From assembly GCF_000046705.1 (NCBI RefSeq), contig NC_005956.1, positions 806,001 to 870,000 on the forward strand: a stretch of DNA of 64,000 bases, written 5' to 3'. The stretch is from Bartonella henselae str. Houston-1. GTDB taxonomy: Bacteria > Pseudomonadota > Alphaproteobacteria > Rhizobiales > Rhizobiaceae. Each line of letters opens with the position of its first letter. Positions within the stretch are counted from its first letter, which is position 1. Of the stretch, positions 50,389-60,252 are shown piece by piece. Both the position numbers and the translations under genes were made by a program. The notes under the pieces are model-generated. The model made no database searches. It was not told the DNA's origin and saw only the letters and a list, made by a program, of their open reading frames with translations.

Positions 50389-51272
50389 TTTTATGATATC
50401 CAGGTTAGTATATGTTTATATATGGGGATCCATCTACCATAAGGCCTTGTACACTGATAGATTCTAATTTCTCTGAATACAAAAATCTACAGGTATGAGC
50501 AAACTCTTCTAGAACATTAAATTAGTTTGCTGATTCTTTTCGTTTGCACTCGTTAACAATTTTATTGACATCAGCATAATCAGTCTTCTCCCCTTAAAAA
50601 ATCACAGAAGTTAGTCATTAAAAAAACAAGTAAAATATTACTGATAATCACATTACCAAGCGGTTATTTTTTTTGCAATGCTCGCAAAAAGGAAAAACAG
50701 AAGAGTTTTCTATTAATTTAACCTGTTTTCTTTAAATATATGCTTTATTTATACTTTTATAAGTGATTTTAAGAATTGAAACCAACACTTGCAATATCTT
50801 AAACTGTTCGTATCTTTTTTAAAGAGGCTTTGCAAACTGAAGAGTGGAAGTTTTATTTTTTATTATTGAATAGAGGGAAAAGGAATTTCTTTAGGATTGA
50901 AGCTTGTATTCAATGTTATAAAATATGCTCATAAAACGAAATTTGATACGGTTGAAATGAGTTGTATTGTAGGTATGTCAGCAATATGTGTGTGTTTCAA
51001 TGAACAAAGATTTAGTGAAAAAAACTGCGAGTGAGCATTTTATAAATGAAGTTAATTTTTACAGAATCTTTATACGAGATGTGAGATAAAAAAGGGAGCT
51101 GACGTGAGAAATATGGCGAGAGTAGTGCTTATCCTATGAAATGCTATGCTGTTTGGCAATTGATCACACTATTTAAAACCGAATTCAACCCTCTATTCAA
51201 CCTTTGATGTAAATATATTTTTAATCAGCGCATTTTATCATAAAGATGAGCGATGAATATAATCGGAAAAAG
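50389..51272. other. 880-bp gene-poor region between maeB and the GPR-like gene
   Basis: AT-rich. On the minus strand a run of about 60 codons between ~50594 and 50405 (KTDYADVNKIVNECKRKESAN, stop, then FNVLEEFAHTCRFLYSEKLE, then a terminal TAA) reads like the end of a protein with one in-frame stop. It may be a gene remnant of unknown family. The rest shows nothing recognisable apart from the maeB promoter side. Confidence 0.35.
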
Positions 51273-51303
51273 AAAAAGTGGAAAAAATTCTTTTCCACTT
51301 TTT
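51273..51303 (-). terminator. Terminator of the GPR-like gene
   Basis: Stem AAAAGTGGAAAA/TTTTCCACTTTT with a 5-base loop, immediately downstream of the stop codon. It is flanked by A/T runs on both sides, so it could work in both directions. Confidence 0.75.
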
Positions 51304-51309
51304 TGTTGT

Positions 51310-54300
51310 CTATTGGATGCGACCACTTGCATGAGCAAGCATAGTATAGACTTTTCCAGTGTCTGATATCAGATATTTTCGAACTGAATTGGAGGAACCA
51401 GAATTGCGGGATACATCACGTAAGAGTTTTTCAAAATCCACAATATACTGATTAACGGAATTTTTAAAATTCACATCGCTTATATATTTTTTCTTAATTG
51501 TTTCAAATATTGCTCTCCCATTCATAGTATAAAGGTGGTCTATCACAATATTTTCTTGTCCATGCCGATAATGATCCCAAAGCTCAACGATAGCATTGTG
51601 TTTAATGGCCTGTACTATACCAGCTGCTAATGAGTTAAGAGAGCTGCTTACAGGACGCGATTTTGTTTGTACTGATGTAAAAACAGCATCATTATGCATT
51701 TCATCATACAAGGCCTCTTCACGCGAAGCTCTTTCTAAAAGATTCGATACCCATTTATTTTGCCTTTTTTTGCTTTGGTCTTGTTGCAAAATAGGTTTAG
51801 GTGGCACTATCTTCTTGATGACTTCAGGAGAGGCAATATCAGGTTTATTAAGCGTTGATGATGACGAAATTGTCGGTATTAACTGTTCCTTTACATTCTT
51901 TTGATCATTTTTTTGTATAACGCTTACTAAATCCTTTAATGCTGTAATCTGTTCATTCAAAGCATGGCGGATTGTTTGCGTTGTTTCTTTTGTCTTTTCT
52001 GGCAATTTTTGAACACTCTCATTAAGATCATTATTAATTTTTGAAAGTTCTGAACGAATTTCATCAGCCGAACGACGTATATCTTCTGTTGCTCCTAAAA
52101 AACGTGTTGAGGCTTCATTAATAAGATGATTAAGTGATTGTTGGAATGAATATGTGGAATTACGCGTATTTTCGTCAGCACGTTTAAATGCCAAACTGAG
52201 AGTGTTTTCATAATGTTCAATTAGTTGATTGATTTCATTAGATTTTAAAATAAGAGCATTGCTTAATGCAGAGAGCGTGTTGTGTTTTTCTTCAAGTGTT
52301 GTATTGAATGAGTTTTCAGACTGTTCGAGAACGTGAATTGTTTCAGAAAGAGTTTTAGCATGTTCACTAAAACTGCTTGTTATATGACTAATTTTTTCAA
52401 ATGTGTTTTGTGAAAGTCCTTCTAAAACTTCCACACTGCTATTAAGCGCTTGATGAGAAGCTGATAAATGCTCTGCTGCTTGATGAGTCTTGCGGAAAAA
52501 ATTATTCGCAGTCTCACTAAACTTACCATCAATATTTTGAACTGCTGAGAGTAAAATATTATTGTTTTCAGAGAAATTATAAATTGATTGATTTAATTGT
52601 GCAACGATGGAGGAGATATTTTTGACAAGATCTTCTTTCATAACAGTTACAGTTTGAAGAGTTTCAGAGTTAGTTTGTGTTAAGCTATTCACCAAAGATT
52701 CATTTTGCGCATAAATTCTTTGTTCAGCATCTTGTGTTGAGAGAGAGAGTTGCTCACTGATATGCTGTGTTAAATGATTAATTGAATCAGTTGTATTCTG
52801 CGCAGCTTGGTTTAAATGATTTGTCAACTCTGTGAGTTTTCCAACATGACCTGAAATTTGAGTGGCTGTTTGATTGCTTGCTTCTTCCAAATGATTACTT
52901 ACGTTAGAAAGTTGATCTCCTAGCTTAGTTTTAAGGTTTTGCATAGAGTCATGAAGAATATTGCAGCGTTTATTGAGGACTTCTTCAATCGCTGTTGCTG
53001 AAGTATGGATTGTTTCATTTAACAATGTTTGTGCATTATAACTCGCCGTTGTGAAGGCTTCCATAGTATGAGCTGTTTGCTCAGACAGAGCAGAAAGAAC
53101 TTTTTCACTGGTATCATAAACTGTTTGTTTAACGTTTGATACAATACGATTACCAGACTCCAAGAGAATATTTTCTGCTTGTACAGCAACGTTGGAAACA
53201 GACGAAAATATCTGTTCACCCGTAGAAGAAAGAACATCAGAAGCTTTTATAATTTTATCGTGTAGGTTATTTGTAACTGTGTTAACAGAATCCTCTAATG
53301 TGGCGCGTATATTATCTACGCTTGTTTCCAATGCCTGTTGCATTGCTTGGCTTTGTTGATTATTCAGGATGATAGATGTTTGTAATGTATCAGAACGTTC
53401 TGCAAAAGCAGAGGTTTGTGTTTGGATAGTTTCACATACTTCTCCAATTTTTTCGGATAATTTTTCCTCTAGTGTAGCTGCACATTCAAAAATCTTACGT
53501 GCACGAACTTCTAAATTTGCGTCGAACGAACCCATTTGTGTTTCAAGGTTTTCAAAAAATTTACCGTTGGATTGAGAGAGAGTATTCTTTAGAATTTCGG
53601 TATGGCCTTCAAGATTTTTGATATGGCCTTGCACAGTTTCAGTTATGCTCTTATTATTAGCAATAATTGCGTTCTCAACTAGATCTATCTGTTTCTTTAA
53701 AGCAACATCAACGTGTATATCACTTTTTGCGATGAGATTATAGATTGTTTCCATCCGTTGTTCAAGCGTGCGTGCCTGATCTGCAAGAACTTCATTAAGA
53801 GAAAAACTATTAATAGCCAAAGAGTCGCGCAGAGCATCAGCGCGTATATCAATATTTCTAGCCTGCGCTTCTAAAGCATCTTTCGTTGTATTGCAGCTCT
53901 GCGCGATGACTTCTTGTAATTTCTCTGTGCATTGAACCATATTGGCAACATGATTTTCAGCATGTTGATCAACGATTTGAATATTATCAATCAAAACCTT
54001 TTCAATATTTGAAGCATTTTGAGCTAAGATATCAGTCTGATTTTTTAAGGTATCAGCGATTTTATTCTTTTCGTTATCCAGCATATCTGCCATTAAAGCT
54101 CTTTGATCAGAAAGTTGTAATTTAAAATCCTGCGAACGTTCTTGTATAATATCAAAAATTGCACTATCGACATGTTGAATTTCTTCTCTTAGACTTTCTT
54201 TGCTTTTGTCGATTGCTGAAAGAATAATTTCATGTCCATTTGTGAATGCGTTGGTGATATCAGCTGTTCTTTCTTGGAGACCTTCATTAATTTTTAAGAC

Positions 54301-55872
54301 ATGCGTTTCTAAGAATTCACCAAGCTTTTTTGCATTATCTTCTAGAGTTTGACTGCGAGAAATAAAGGATTCAATAATGGAATCACTATATTCTTTTAGA
54401 GACAGATCAACAGTTGCTAAACGGTTTTCAAAAGTTTCAATTGCTTCTGAAGTTACGTTATCAAATTTAGAAGAGAGTTTGTCTGCTTGCTCATCGAATT
54501 GCATGATTTTTTCATCAAAATTCTGGAGAGATTGCTTATTGCGATTAGTAATTGTTTCATCCAGTGTTTTAAATTTTTCATCAATATTGTATAGAGTCTG
54601 ATCTGTTGCTGCTTGTATATGTGTTGTAATTTTAGCAATATGCATTTCAGCTTTAGAAGCTGCTTCATTAAAGGTTTTCTCTATTTGTTTTTCATTATTA
54701 TCAAAACGTTTTGAGAAATCATCAAAGTTTTCTCCCAATTCGTGGAAAAATTCCGTGTTTTTTTGCTGAATCTGTTTTGTCGTTTCACTAAATTTTTCAA
54801 TAAGCTGATTTGTTACACCATCACCTGTATGGGAAAGTTTTGCAACAAGATCTTCACCCTGTTTTTGTAAAGTCTGCGAAAGAGTTTGTGCAAGCTTTTC
54901 AACATTCCTGACAATGTTGGAGGTAGCCAAGCCAAATTCATCACTGAGTTGTTCCTGTGTTCCTTTAATTGTTGATTGTACACGGTCCGCATGATTCAAA
55001 ATGGCTATGCGTTCATTACTCAATTCTTTAATTAATGTATGAATGCGCGATTCATTTTCAGCATAGGCTTGTTCTAGATGATAAACTTCACCTTGGATAA
55101 TAGCTTCAAGCTCAACAGCGCGTTCAAGGGTACGTTCAATTCCCTCGTTCATTGCTGCTACTTCTTCACGAATGGTTTGTCCTATAGCGACAGCTTGTTT
55201 TTCAGAGATATGTTGTGGTTCACTGAGGCGCTGTGCAGCATTTGTCATAAGAACGGCAATATTGTGCAATTCATTTGAGCGTTTTGTTAATTGAGCAAAT
55301 CCCCAAGACATAAGAATAGGAATTGTTGTTCCCGCTGCTACAGCTAATCCAGTTGGCGATGTAAAAAAAGTCGTAATATTTGATAAGGAACTTAGTTCAA
55401 AAGGAGCTAACCTATGAGCAATAAAAGCACCTCCTGCTGCCCATAGTGCACTGAGCGCCGTCGTACACCAATAGATTCGAGAGACAGAATTCTGCTTTAA
55501 TAATTCAAAATTTAAAGGGGTTGTTATATCATCATTAGCAGGAAGAAGTTTTGTAGACAATACTGTGTTATGAACAGTTCCACCTGAAAGTTCACGCGTT
55601 GGTTTTGGGGCAAAAAGTTGTTCAACAACGGATTCATCAACAACAGCATTATCGTGAATATTCGAAGCAAGAATCGAAGTACCATTTTCAGCGAGAGTTT
55701 CTTCTTCTGCTATTGCAATCTTTTGAATCAAATCATCTACATTAACAACATTTTCAGAATTATTGGAGGATATCATTTCAATTGCAGTGTCATCAAAGTT
55801 AAAGTTCATAGCTTTTGTGAGAGCTTCTTCAACTTCAACTTCAAATGTTTGTAATTTTGTTCTGCGTGCCAT
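51310..55872 (-). CDS. Giant coiled-coil membrane protein (GPR/RgsE-like polar growth protein)
   Basis: 1520 residues. An N-terminal cytoplasmic ~130 residues precede two membrane segments (about 135-155 and 175-195: IYWCTTALSALWAAGGAFIA and GLAVAAGTTIPILMSWGF). About 1150 residues of heptad-type, apolipoprotein-like helix follow, full of 'ETLxxxxxxL' and 'QILxxxxxN' repeats. A conserved C-terminal domain (residues ~1405-1520: SLNSLAAGIVQAIKHNAIVE, then LYTMNGRAIFETIKKKY and RKYLISDTGKVYTMLAHASG) closes it. The architecture is that of the Rhizobiales growth pole ring protein (GPR in Agrobacterium, RgsE in Sinorhizobium), which organises polar cell-wall synthesis. It is shorter than those homologues by several hundred residues. 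Older annotations call such proteins kinesin- or apolipoprotein-like. Confidence 0.78.
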   Translation of the reverse strand: MARRTKLQTFEVEVEEALTKAMNFNFDDTAIEMISSNNSENVVNVDDLIQKIAIAEEETLAENGTSILASNIHDNAVVDESVVEQLFAPKPTRELSGGTVHNTVLSTKLLPANDDITTPLNFELLKQNSVSRIYWCTTALSALWAAGGAFIAHRLAPFELSSLSNITTFFTSPTGLAVAAGTTIPILMSWGFAQLTKRSNELHNIAVLMTNAAQRLSEPQHISEKQAVAIGQTIREEVAAMNEGIERTLERAVELEAIIQGEVYHLEQAYAENESRIHTLIKELSNERIAILNHADRVQSTIKGTQEQLSDEFGLATSNIVRNVEKLAQTLSQTLQKQGEDLVAKLSHTGDGVTNQLIEKFSETTKQIQQKNTEFFHELGENFDDFSKRFDNNEKQIEKTFNEAASKAEMHIAKITTHIQAATDQTLYNIDEKFKTLDETITNRNKQSLQNFDEKIMQFDEQADKLSSKFDNVTSEAIETFENRLATVDLSLKEYSDSIIESFISRSQTLEDNAKKLGEFLETHVLKINEGLQERTADITNAFTNGHEIILSAIDKSKESLREEIQHVDSAIFDIIQERSQDFKLQLSDQRALMADMLDNEKNKIADTLKNQTDILAQNASNIEKVLIDNIQIVDQHAENHVANMVQCTEKLQEVIAQSCNTTKDALEAQARNIDIRADALRDSLAINSFSLNEVLADQARTLEQRMETIYNLIAKSDIHVDVALKKQIDLVENAIIANNKSITETVQGHIKNLEGHTEILKNTLSQSNGKFFENLETQMGSFDANLEVRARKIFECAATLEEKLSEKIGEVCETIQTQTSAFAERSDTLQTSIILNNQQSQAMQQALETSVDNIRATLEDSVNTVTNNLHDKIIKASDVLSSTGEQIFSSVSNVAVQAENILLESGNRIVSNVKQTVYDTSEKVLSALSEQTAHTMEAFTTASYNAQTLLNETIHTSATAIEEVLNKRCNILHDSMQNLKTKLGDQLSNVSNHLEEASNQTATQISGHVGKLTELTNHLNQAAQNTTDSINHLTQHISEQLSLSTQDAEQRIYAQNESLVNSLTQTNSETLQTVTVMKEDLVKNISSIVAQLNQSIYNFSENNNILLSAVQNIDGKFSETANNFFRKTHQAAEHLSASHQALNSSVEVLEGLSQNTFEKISHITSSFSEHAKTLSETIHVLEQSENSFNTTLEEKHNTLSALSNALILKSNEINQLIEHYENTLSLAFKRADENTRNSTYSFQQSLNHLINEASTRFLGATEDIRRSADEIRSELSKINNDLNESVQKLPEKTKETTQTIRHALNEQITALKDLVSVIQKNDQKNVKEQLIPTISSSSTLNKPDIASPEVIKKIVPPKPILQQDQSKKRQNKWVSNLLERASREEALYDEMHNDAVFTSVQTKSRPVSSSLNSLAAGIVQAIKHNAIVELWDHYRHGQENIVIDHLYTMNGRAIFETIKKKYISDVNFKNSVNQYIVDFEKLLRDVSRNSGSSNSVRKYLISDTGKVYTMLAHASGRIQ

Positions 55873-56556
55873 ACTCGCCTCGTACTCTTACAGATGGAAA
55901 AGGGATATGTCCTCCTCATAATATTTCAGCATACTAGCCGTTAATTATTTAGAAAGGAATATGTTCAGGGCAAAATTTTGAAAACTTATCAAGATAAAGT
56001 TAACGTAGCTCTTTTATCCTATTTGAAAATGATAAAAAATTTAATAAAAACAAATTATTATTTAATTACAAACAGAATAAAAATACTGTTTAAAACTTTA
56101 GCTTATAATATTTACAATGTTAGATTATAAGCAAAATTATGAGATTGCTTTATTTCAATTAAGGGTAATTTAATAATAGTTATGCACAGTGTGTTAAAGA
56201 TATCTGTGTTTTGAGTTTAAGTTTGTATCTATGCAGTTTGTTAGAGTGCTTTTATCGATGACAAATTGATGAATTATGCCATTGCAGCATTTATCTTATT
56301 GTGCAATGTTTTTTAGTAAAATAAAAAGCTCTCTTTATAAAGTAATTTATAAAAAATAAACATTTGGGTGATTGGTTCTTATGGTTTATGATGTTCATTG
56401 CCTTACAAAGAGTGTTTTTTCACTCTTCACTAACGGTATAGAGATTCAAATTAACTTTTTCTAAATTTTAAAGCTTCTGCGTTGACAATTTAGTATTTTT
56501 CAGTCGATATGCGTCCACAAATATTTTATACAATTTGAGACGAAGGTGTAAGAATA
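55873..56556. other. 680-bp divergent intergenic region upstream of hfq
   Basis: AT-rich, no gene recognised. It should hold the promoters of the GPR-like gene (leftward) and hfq (rightward). Confidence 0.5.
56482..56511 (+). promoter_or_regulatory. Candidate hfq promoter (TTGACA-18-GATATG)
   Basis: A perfect -35 box TTGACA at 56482-56487 is followed at 18-base spacing by GATATG (56506-56511), a weak -10 box. It lies 45 bases upstream of the hfq start. Confidence 0.42.
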
Positions 56557-56796
56557 ATGGTAGAAAGATCACAACACCTGCAAGATGTATTTTTAAATAC
56601 AGTGCGCAAGCAAAAAATTTCTCTTACAATTTTTCTTGTAAATGGCGTTAAACTAACAGGTATTGTAACTTCATTTGATAATTTTTGTGTCCTTTTGCGT
56701 CGTGATGGACATGCGCAATTGGTTTATAAACATGCTATTTCTACAATTATGCCGGGACAACCTGTACAAATGTTTGAAGGTGAAAGCTCTGAATAA
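56557..56796 (+). CDS. hfq: RNA chaperone Hfq
   Basis: 79 residues. Sm1 motif ([20 protein letters not shown], then [18 protein letters not shown]) and Sm2 motif ([11 protein letters not shown]) with the Hfq-specific YKHAIST. It forms the hexameric ring that pairs sRNAs with mRNAs. It is short like other alphaproteobacterial Hfq proteins. hflX follows 55 bases downstream, the usual order. Confidence 0.97.
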   Translation: MVERSQHLQDVFLNTVRKQKISLTIFLVNGVKLTGIVTSFDNFCVLLRRDGHAQLVYKHAISTIMPGQPVQMFEGESSE

Positions 56797-56851
56797 ACAA
56801 GCTACTTTATATTATAGATCTCTTATCCCGTTTTAAAATGCTTTAATTACT

Positions 56852-58195
56852 ATGAACAATGAGAATGAGAGATTTGAGGGATTTTTTTCACGTGTTGTAG
56901 AGCAGGTGCGTACACTTGTTTTGGTGCCAATTTGCCAAGAAAATAAAAGTGAAAATGCTTCACCTGTATGTTCAGTCTCTTCTCGGGTCCAGGAGGTATT
57001 GGGGCTGGCTCAGGCTATAAGATTAGAAGTCGTTTATTATGAAACGGTTAATATCAATATACCACGTCCTGCGACTTTATTTGGAACGGGTAAAGTAAAA
57101 GCACTTACTCATTATATAAGTGAATATGATATCGAGCTTGTAATTGTAGATCATTTTTTGACACCAGTACAGCAGCGTAATTTAGAAAAATTATGGAATT
57201 GCAAAGTTATCGATAGAACAGCTTTGATTCTTGAAATTTTTGGAGATCGTGCACGAACGAAAGAAGGAGTTTTACAAGTCGAATTGGCGCATTTATCTTA
57301 TCAAAAAAGTAGGCTTGTACGTAGCTGGACACATTTGGAAAGACAACGTGGTGGTCATGGTTTTTTAGGTGGACCTGGTGAAACCCAGATTGAAGCGGAT
57401 AGGCGCCTTTTGCAAGAGAAAATTATACGTATTCGCCGCGAATTAGAAAAGGTCATTAAAACACGGGCTCTTCATAGAGCCAAAAGAAAAAAAACATCCC
57501 ATCCTATTGTTGCTTTGGTAGGATATACTAATACAGGAAAGTCAACTCTTTTTAACCGTTTAAGCGGTGCAAATGTATTAGCAAAGGATATGTTGTTTGC
57601 TACACTTGATCCAACTTTGCGCAAAGTGGTTCTTCCCCATGGAAAGACTATCCTTTTATCTGATACTGTCGGTTTTATCTCTCACTTACCAACGCATTTG
57701 ATTGCAGCTTTTAGAGCAACTCTTGAAGAAGTGGTTGAAGCTGATTTGATTCTTCATGTGAGAGATATGTCAGATCTTGATCATCGTGCGCATGGGCAAG
57801 ACGTTTTAGAAGTGCTTGCAGATCTTGGTATCGATATTGATGATACAGAGCATATCATAGAAGTTTGGAATAAAATCGATATATTGGATGAACATGCATT
57901 GAATGTTTTGCAAACAAGCGCCAGAACAAGGTTAAATCCCGCAGTAATGGTATCAGCACTCATGAGCGATGGACTAGATCAATTATTAACAGCAATTGAA
58001 AAGCGAGTTTTTGGAGAAATGCAAAGCATTGAATGTCTTTTAAGGCCTCATGAAATGTCACTTATTAGTTGGTTTTATGAAAATTCTGGTGAAATAATGC
58101 AAGAAGGGCATAATGATGGTTCTGTTACCATTCGAGCTATGCTTACTTCTGAAGCAAAAAAACGACTAGATCATATCAAACAAACTATGAATTAA
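56852..58195 (+). CDS. hflX: Ribosome-associated GTPase HflX
   Basis: 447 residues. The N-terminal HflX domain (ATLFGTGKVKALTHYI, then DHFLTPVQQRNLEKLW and RTALILEIFGDRARTKEG) and the glycine-rich RQRGGHGFLGGPGETQIE linker precede the G domain: G1 GYTNTGKST, G3 DTVGF, G4 NKID, G5 near VSALM. It splits or rescues stalled 70S ribosomes. The gene overlaps nothing and ends before a 140-bp gap. Confidence 0.95.
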   Translation: MNNENERFEGFFSRVVEQVRTLVLVPICQENKSENASPVCSVSSRVQEVLGLAQAIRLEVVYYETVNINIPRPATLFGTGKVKALTHYISEYDIELVIVDHFLTPVQQRNLEKLWNCKVIDRTALILEIFGDRARTKEGVLQVELAHLSYQKSRLVRSWTHLERQRGGHGFLGGPGETQIEADRRLLQEKIIRIRRELEKVIKTRALHRAKRKKTSHPIVALVGYTNTGKSTLFNRLSGANVLAKDMLFATLDPTLRKVVLPHGKTILLSDTVGFISHLPTHLIAAFRATLEEVVEADLILHVRDMSDLDHRAHGQDVLEVLADLGIDIDDTEHIIEVWNKIDILDEHALNVLQTSARTRLNPAVMVSALMSDGLDQLLTAIEKRVFGEMQSIECLLRPHEMSLISWFYENSGEIMQEGHNDGSVTIRAMLTSEAKKRLDHIKQTMN

Positions 58196-58337
58196 AGTTT
58201 TAAAAATCTATTTTTAAATATTTTTACTTAAATTTTAGTTTTTTCTTATCTCAAAATAATATGAATCCAAGTTAAGAGGATAGTTACTACTTTCTCTTAA
58301 TAAAAAAGTATGAAGTATTTTGCCGGTTTAAATCAAG

Positions 58338-60104
58338 ATGAATCTTAAATGCAATAAAAAACTGTTGGTATGCACAGTAATGCAAAACGTTTTGCTTGTT
58401 TTTTTGTTAGCAGTGTTCTGTGCATTTTTTATTTGGTTATATTATTTTTTTCAGCCGCGCGGCTATCAGGCAACTTTAACATTTTCTTTATCTGATTCTG
58501 TAGGAAAATCTCTACCAGTCGATAAACAAAAGAATGTTATCACTTTTTTATTTTCACAGACCGCCTTTTTAAATGATTCAAGCTTGCAAAATTTTTCTTC
58601 TAATCCTTTTTTCAAGAAAGAGTTTCATGAAAATATTCGTTTATCCCGCGATGGTGATCTCATCAAACTTACTTTTGAAGCTGCAACACTTGAAGCTGCT
58701 CAACAAGGATTGGAAACCTGGTTTTCGGTATTTTCAGAAGCGATTGTAAAACAGAAACAAAAATTATTATTAACGGAGCAGCAATTTGAGCAACAATATG
58801 ATGCTCATGCGGTACTCAATATAGTGCAGCGATTTCGTTCATCTATTAATTCTTTTCTTCACCACAATGCAAAACAAACAGAGCTTAATGATCTTTCTGT
58901 TCAATTAACGCAAGCAACTTTAAAGCGTATTCATTTAACGAGTTTGAATGCAACCATTAAAATGATGCGCGAAAATGGACGGTCTTTACTATCTTTATCA
59001 TTTATTGCAAACAATCCAGTGATTGCTGCATTAGAATCCAAGCGTAATCTTTTGGAAACGCAAAGAGCGCATATGGTTACACAATTAGGCTGGACGCATC
59101 CTCAAATTAAGGCAATGACCGCAGAATTAGAGGCGCTTTCTCATCAATTAGAAAATAAAATTCTGCAGATTGCTCATCAAATTCATTCAGATGAGGTTAT
59201 TGCAAGGGACTTTGAAGGACAGCTCAAAAAAAAGATTAGCTCCTTTGCAAAAGATCAATCCCGATCTTTGAATCAAATGTTTGACGAGCTAGAAAATAAA
59301 ATAAGAGCAGAGGTAGATGCGCAAAACAAAGAGATGAGAAAGGATACTTCTCTCTTACAAAATACAAAAGTTCATGTGGTCGTACCAACAACGTTAGCGC
59401 CAATTTCTTTTATGACTCTTTACGGAAAAAATGTTCTTGTTAGTGTATTTGCAAGCTTGATGACTCTTTTGGGAGGGGTCTTTTTGTTTTATCACTGCTT
59501 TGGAAGCAAAAAAGACAAACTGGAAGAAGAGGGTTTAAAAAAGGATGAGAGCTTTTTATTATCTAAGAAAATAAGAAATCTTGAGGCTTGTATTACAATA
59601 GAGGGATTATCTGATTTTTTAAAAGGCCGCGCTTCAACAATTATTTCAATCATTGGTCCAGAGGCTGCGCGGACGGCAGCAAAACTCTCTCTTCATCTCA
59701 TAAAAGAGCGCAAAACAATTTTGTTAGTGGATATTTCTGGTGAACAAATAGAGAAAGTCATTGGTCCACATCGGGGCTTGAGTGATATTTTGATAGGGAG
59801 TGCTCAGTTACATGATGTTATTTATCATGATTATGACACGGGCGTTGATATTCTTCCGCAGGGGTTAACAAATGCCGTTTATGCACAAGATTTTTCAAAT
59901 AATATCTCTCATTTATTACAAGAATTAAAAAAAGAGTATGATTTTATCATTTTAGAAATGGCGAATGAACCTAAATATGGATTTGAGCAATTTGCAGAGC
60001 TAACAGATTATTACATTTGTAGTATTGTTCTTAACAAACAGGATTGGATGCTGCAGATGGTGAACAAGTTTCCCAAGATTGTTTACCGTGTGGTTGCATC
60101 ATAA
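58338..60104 (+). CDS. Wzz/BY-kinase-like membrane protein lacking Walker A
   Basis: 588 residues. A first membrane span (about 18-38) and a long periplasmic helical region with the Wzz-like ending (VPTTLAPISF; normally P..P..P) lead to a second span (about 355-375). A cytoplasmic RecA-like region follows (TIISIIGPEAARTAAKLSLH, then TILLVDISGEQ, GLSDILIGSAQL, VDILPQG and YDFIILEM). Where BY-kinases and ExoP/GumC proteins have the A-type P-loop (GEGKS), this one has GPEAART. The tyrosine-rich tail is also missing. No polysaccharide genes surround it, so it is an orphan, probably noncatalytic co-polymerase relative. Confidence 0.72.
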   Translation: MNLKCNKKLLVCTVMQNVLLVFLLAVFCAFFIWLYYFFQPRGYQATLTFSLSDSVGKSLPVDKQKNVITFLFSQTAFLNDSSLQNFSSNPFFKKEFHENIRLSRDGDLIKLTFEAATLEAAQQGLETWFSVFSEAIVKQKQKLLLTEQQFEQQYDAHAVLNIVQRFRSSINSFLHHNAKQTELNDLSVQLTQATLKRIHLTSLNATIKMMRENGRSLLSLSFIANNPVIAALESKRNLLETQRAHMVTQLGWTHPQIKAMTAELEALSHQLENKILQIAHQIHSDEVIARDFEGQLKKKISSFAKDQSRSLNQMFDELENKIRAEVDAQNKEMRKDTSLLQNTKVHVVVPTTLAPISFMTLYGKNVLVSVFASLMTLLGGVFLFYHCFGSKKDKLEEEGLKKDESFLLSKKIRNLEACITIEGLSDFLKGRASTIISIIGPEAARTAAKLSLHLIKERKTILLVDISGEQIEKVIGPHRGLSDILIGSAQLHDVIYHDYDTGVDILPQGLTNAVYAQDFSNNISHLLQELKKEYDFIILEMANEPKYGFEQFAELTDYYICSIVLNKQDWMLQMVNKFPKIVYRVVAS

Positions 60105-60252
60105 ATGTCATAAAATAGGAATGTTTATTGCATGTTATAGCTGTATGTTTGCTTTGTATTAAAGTTGCAGTACATCTTATAAAGAGCTAAGATTTAGCGT
60201 TTAAATTTTCAAATGAGTTGTGATTGGAGAGAGACGTGGGGCAATCAGAGAT

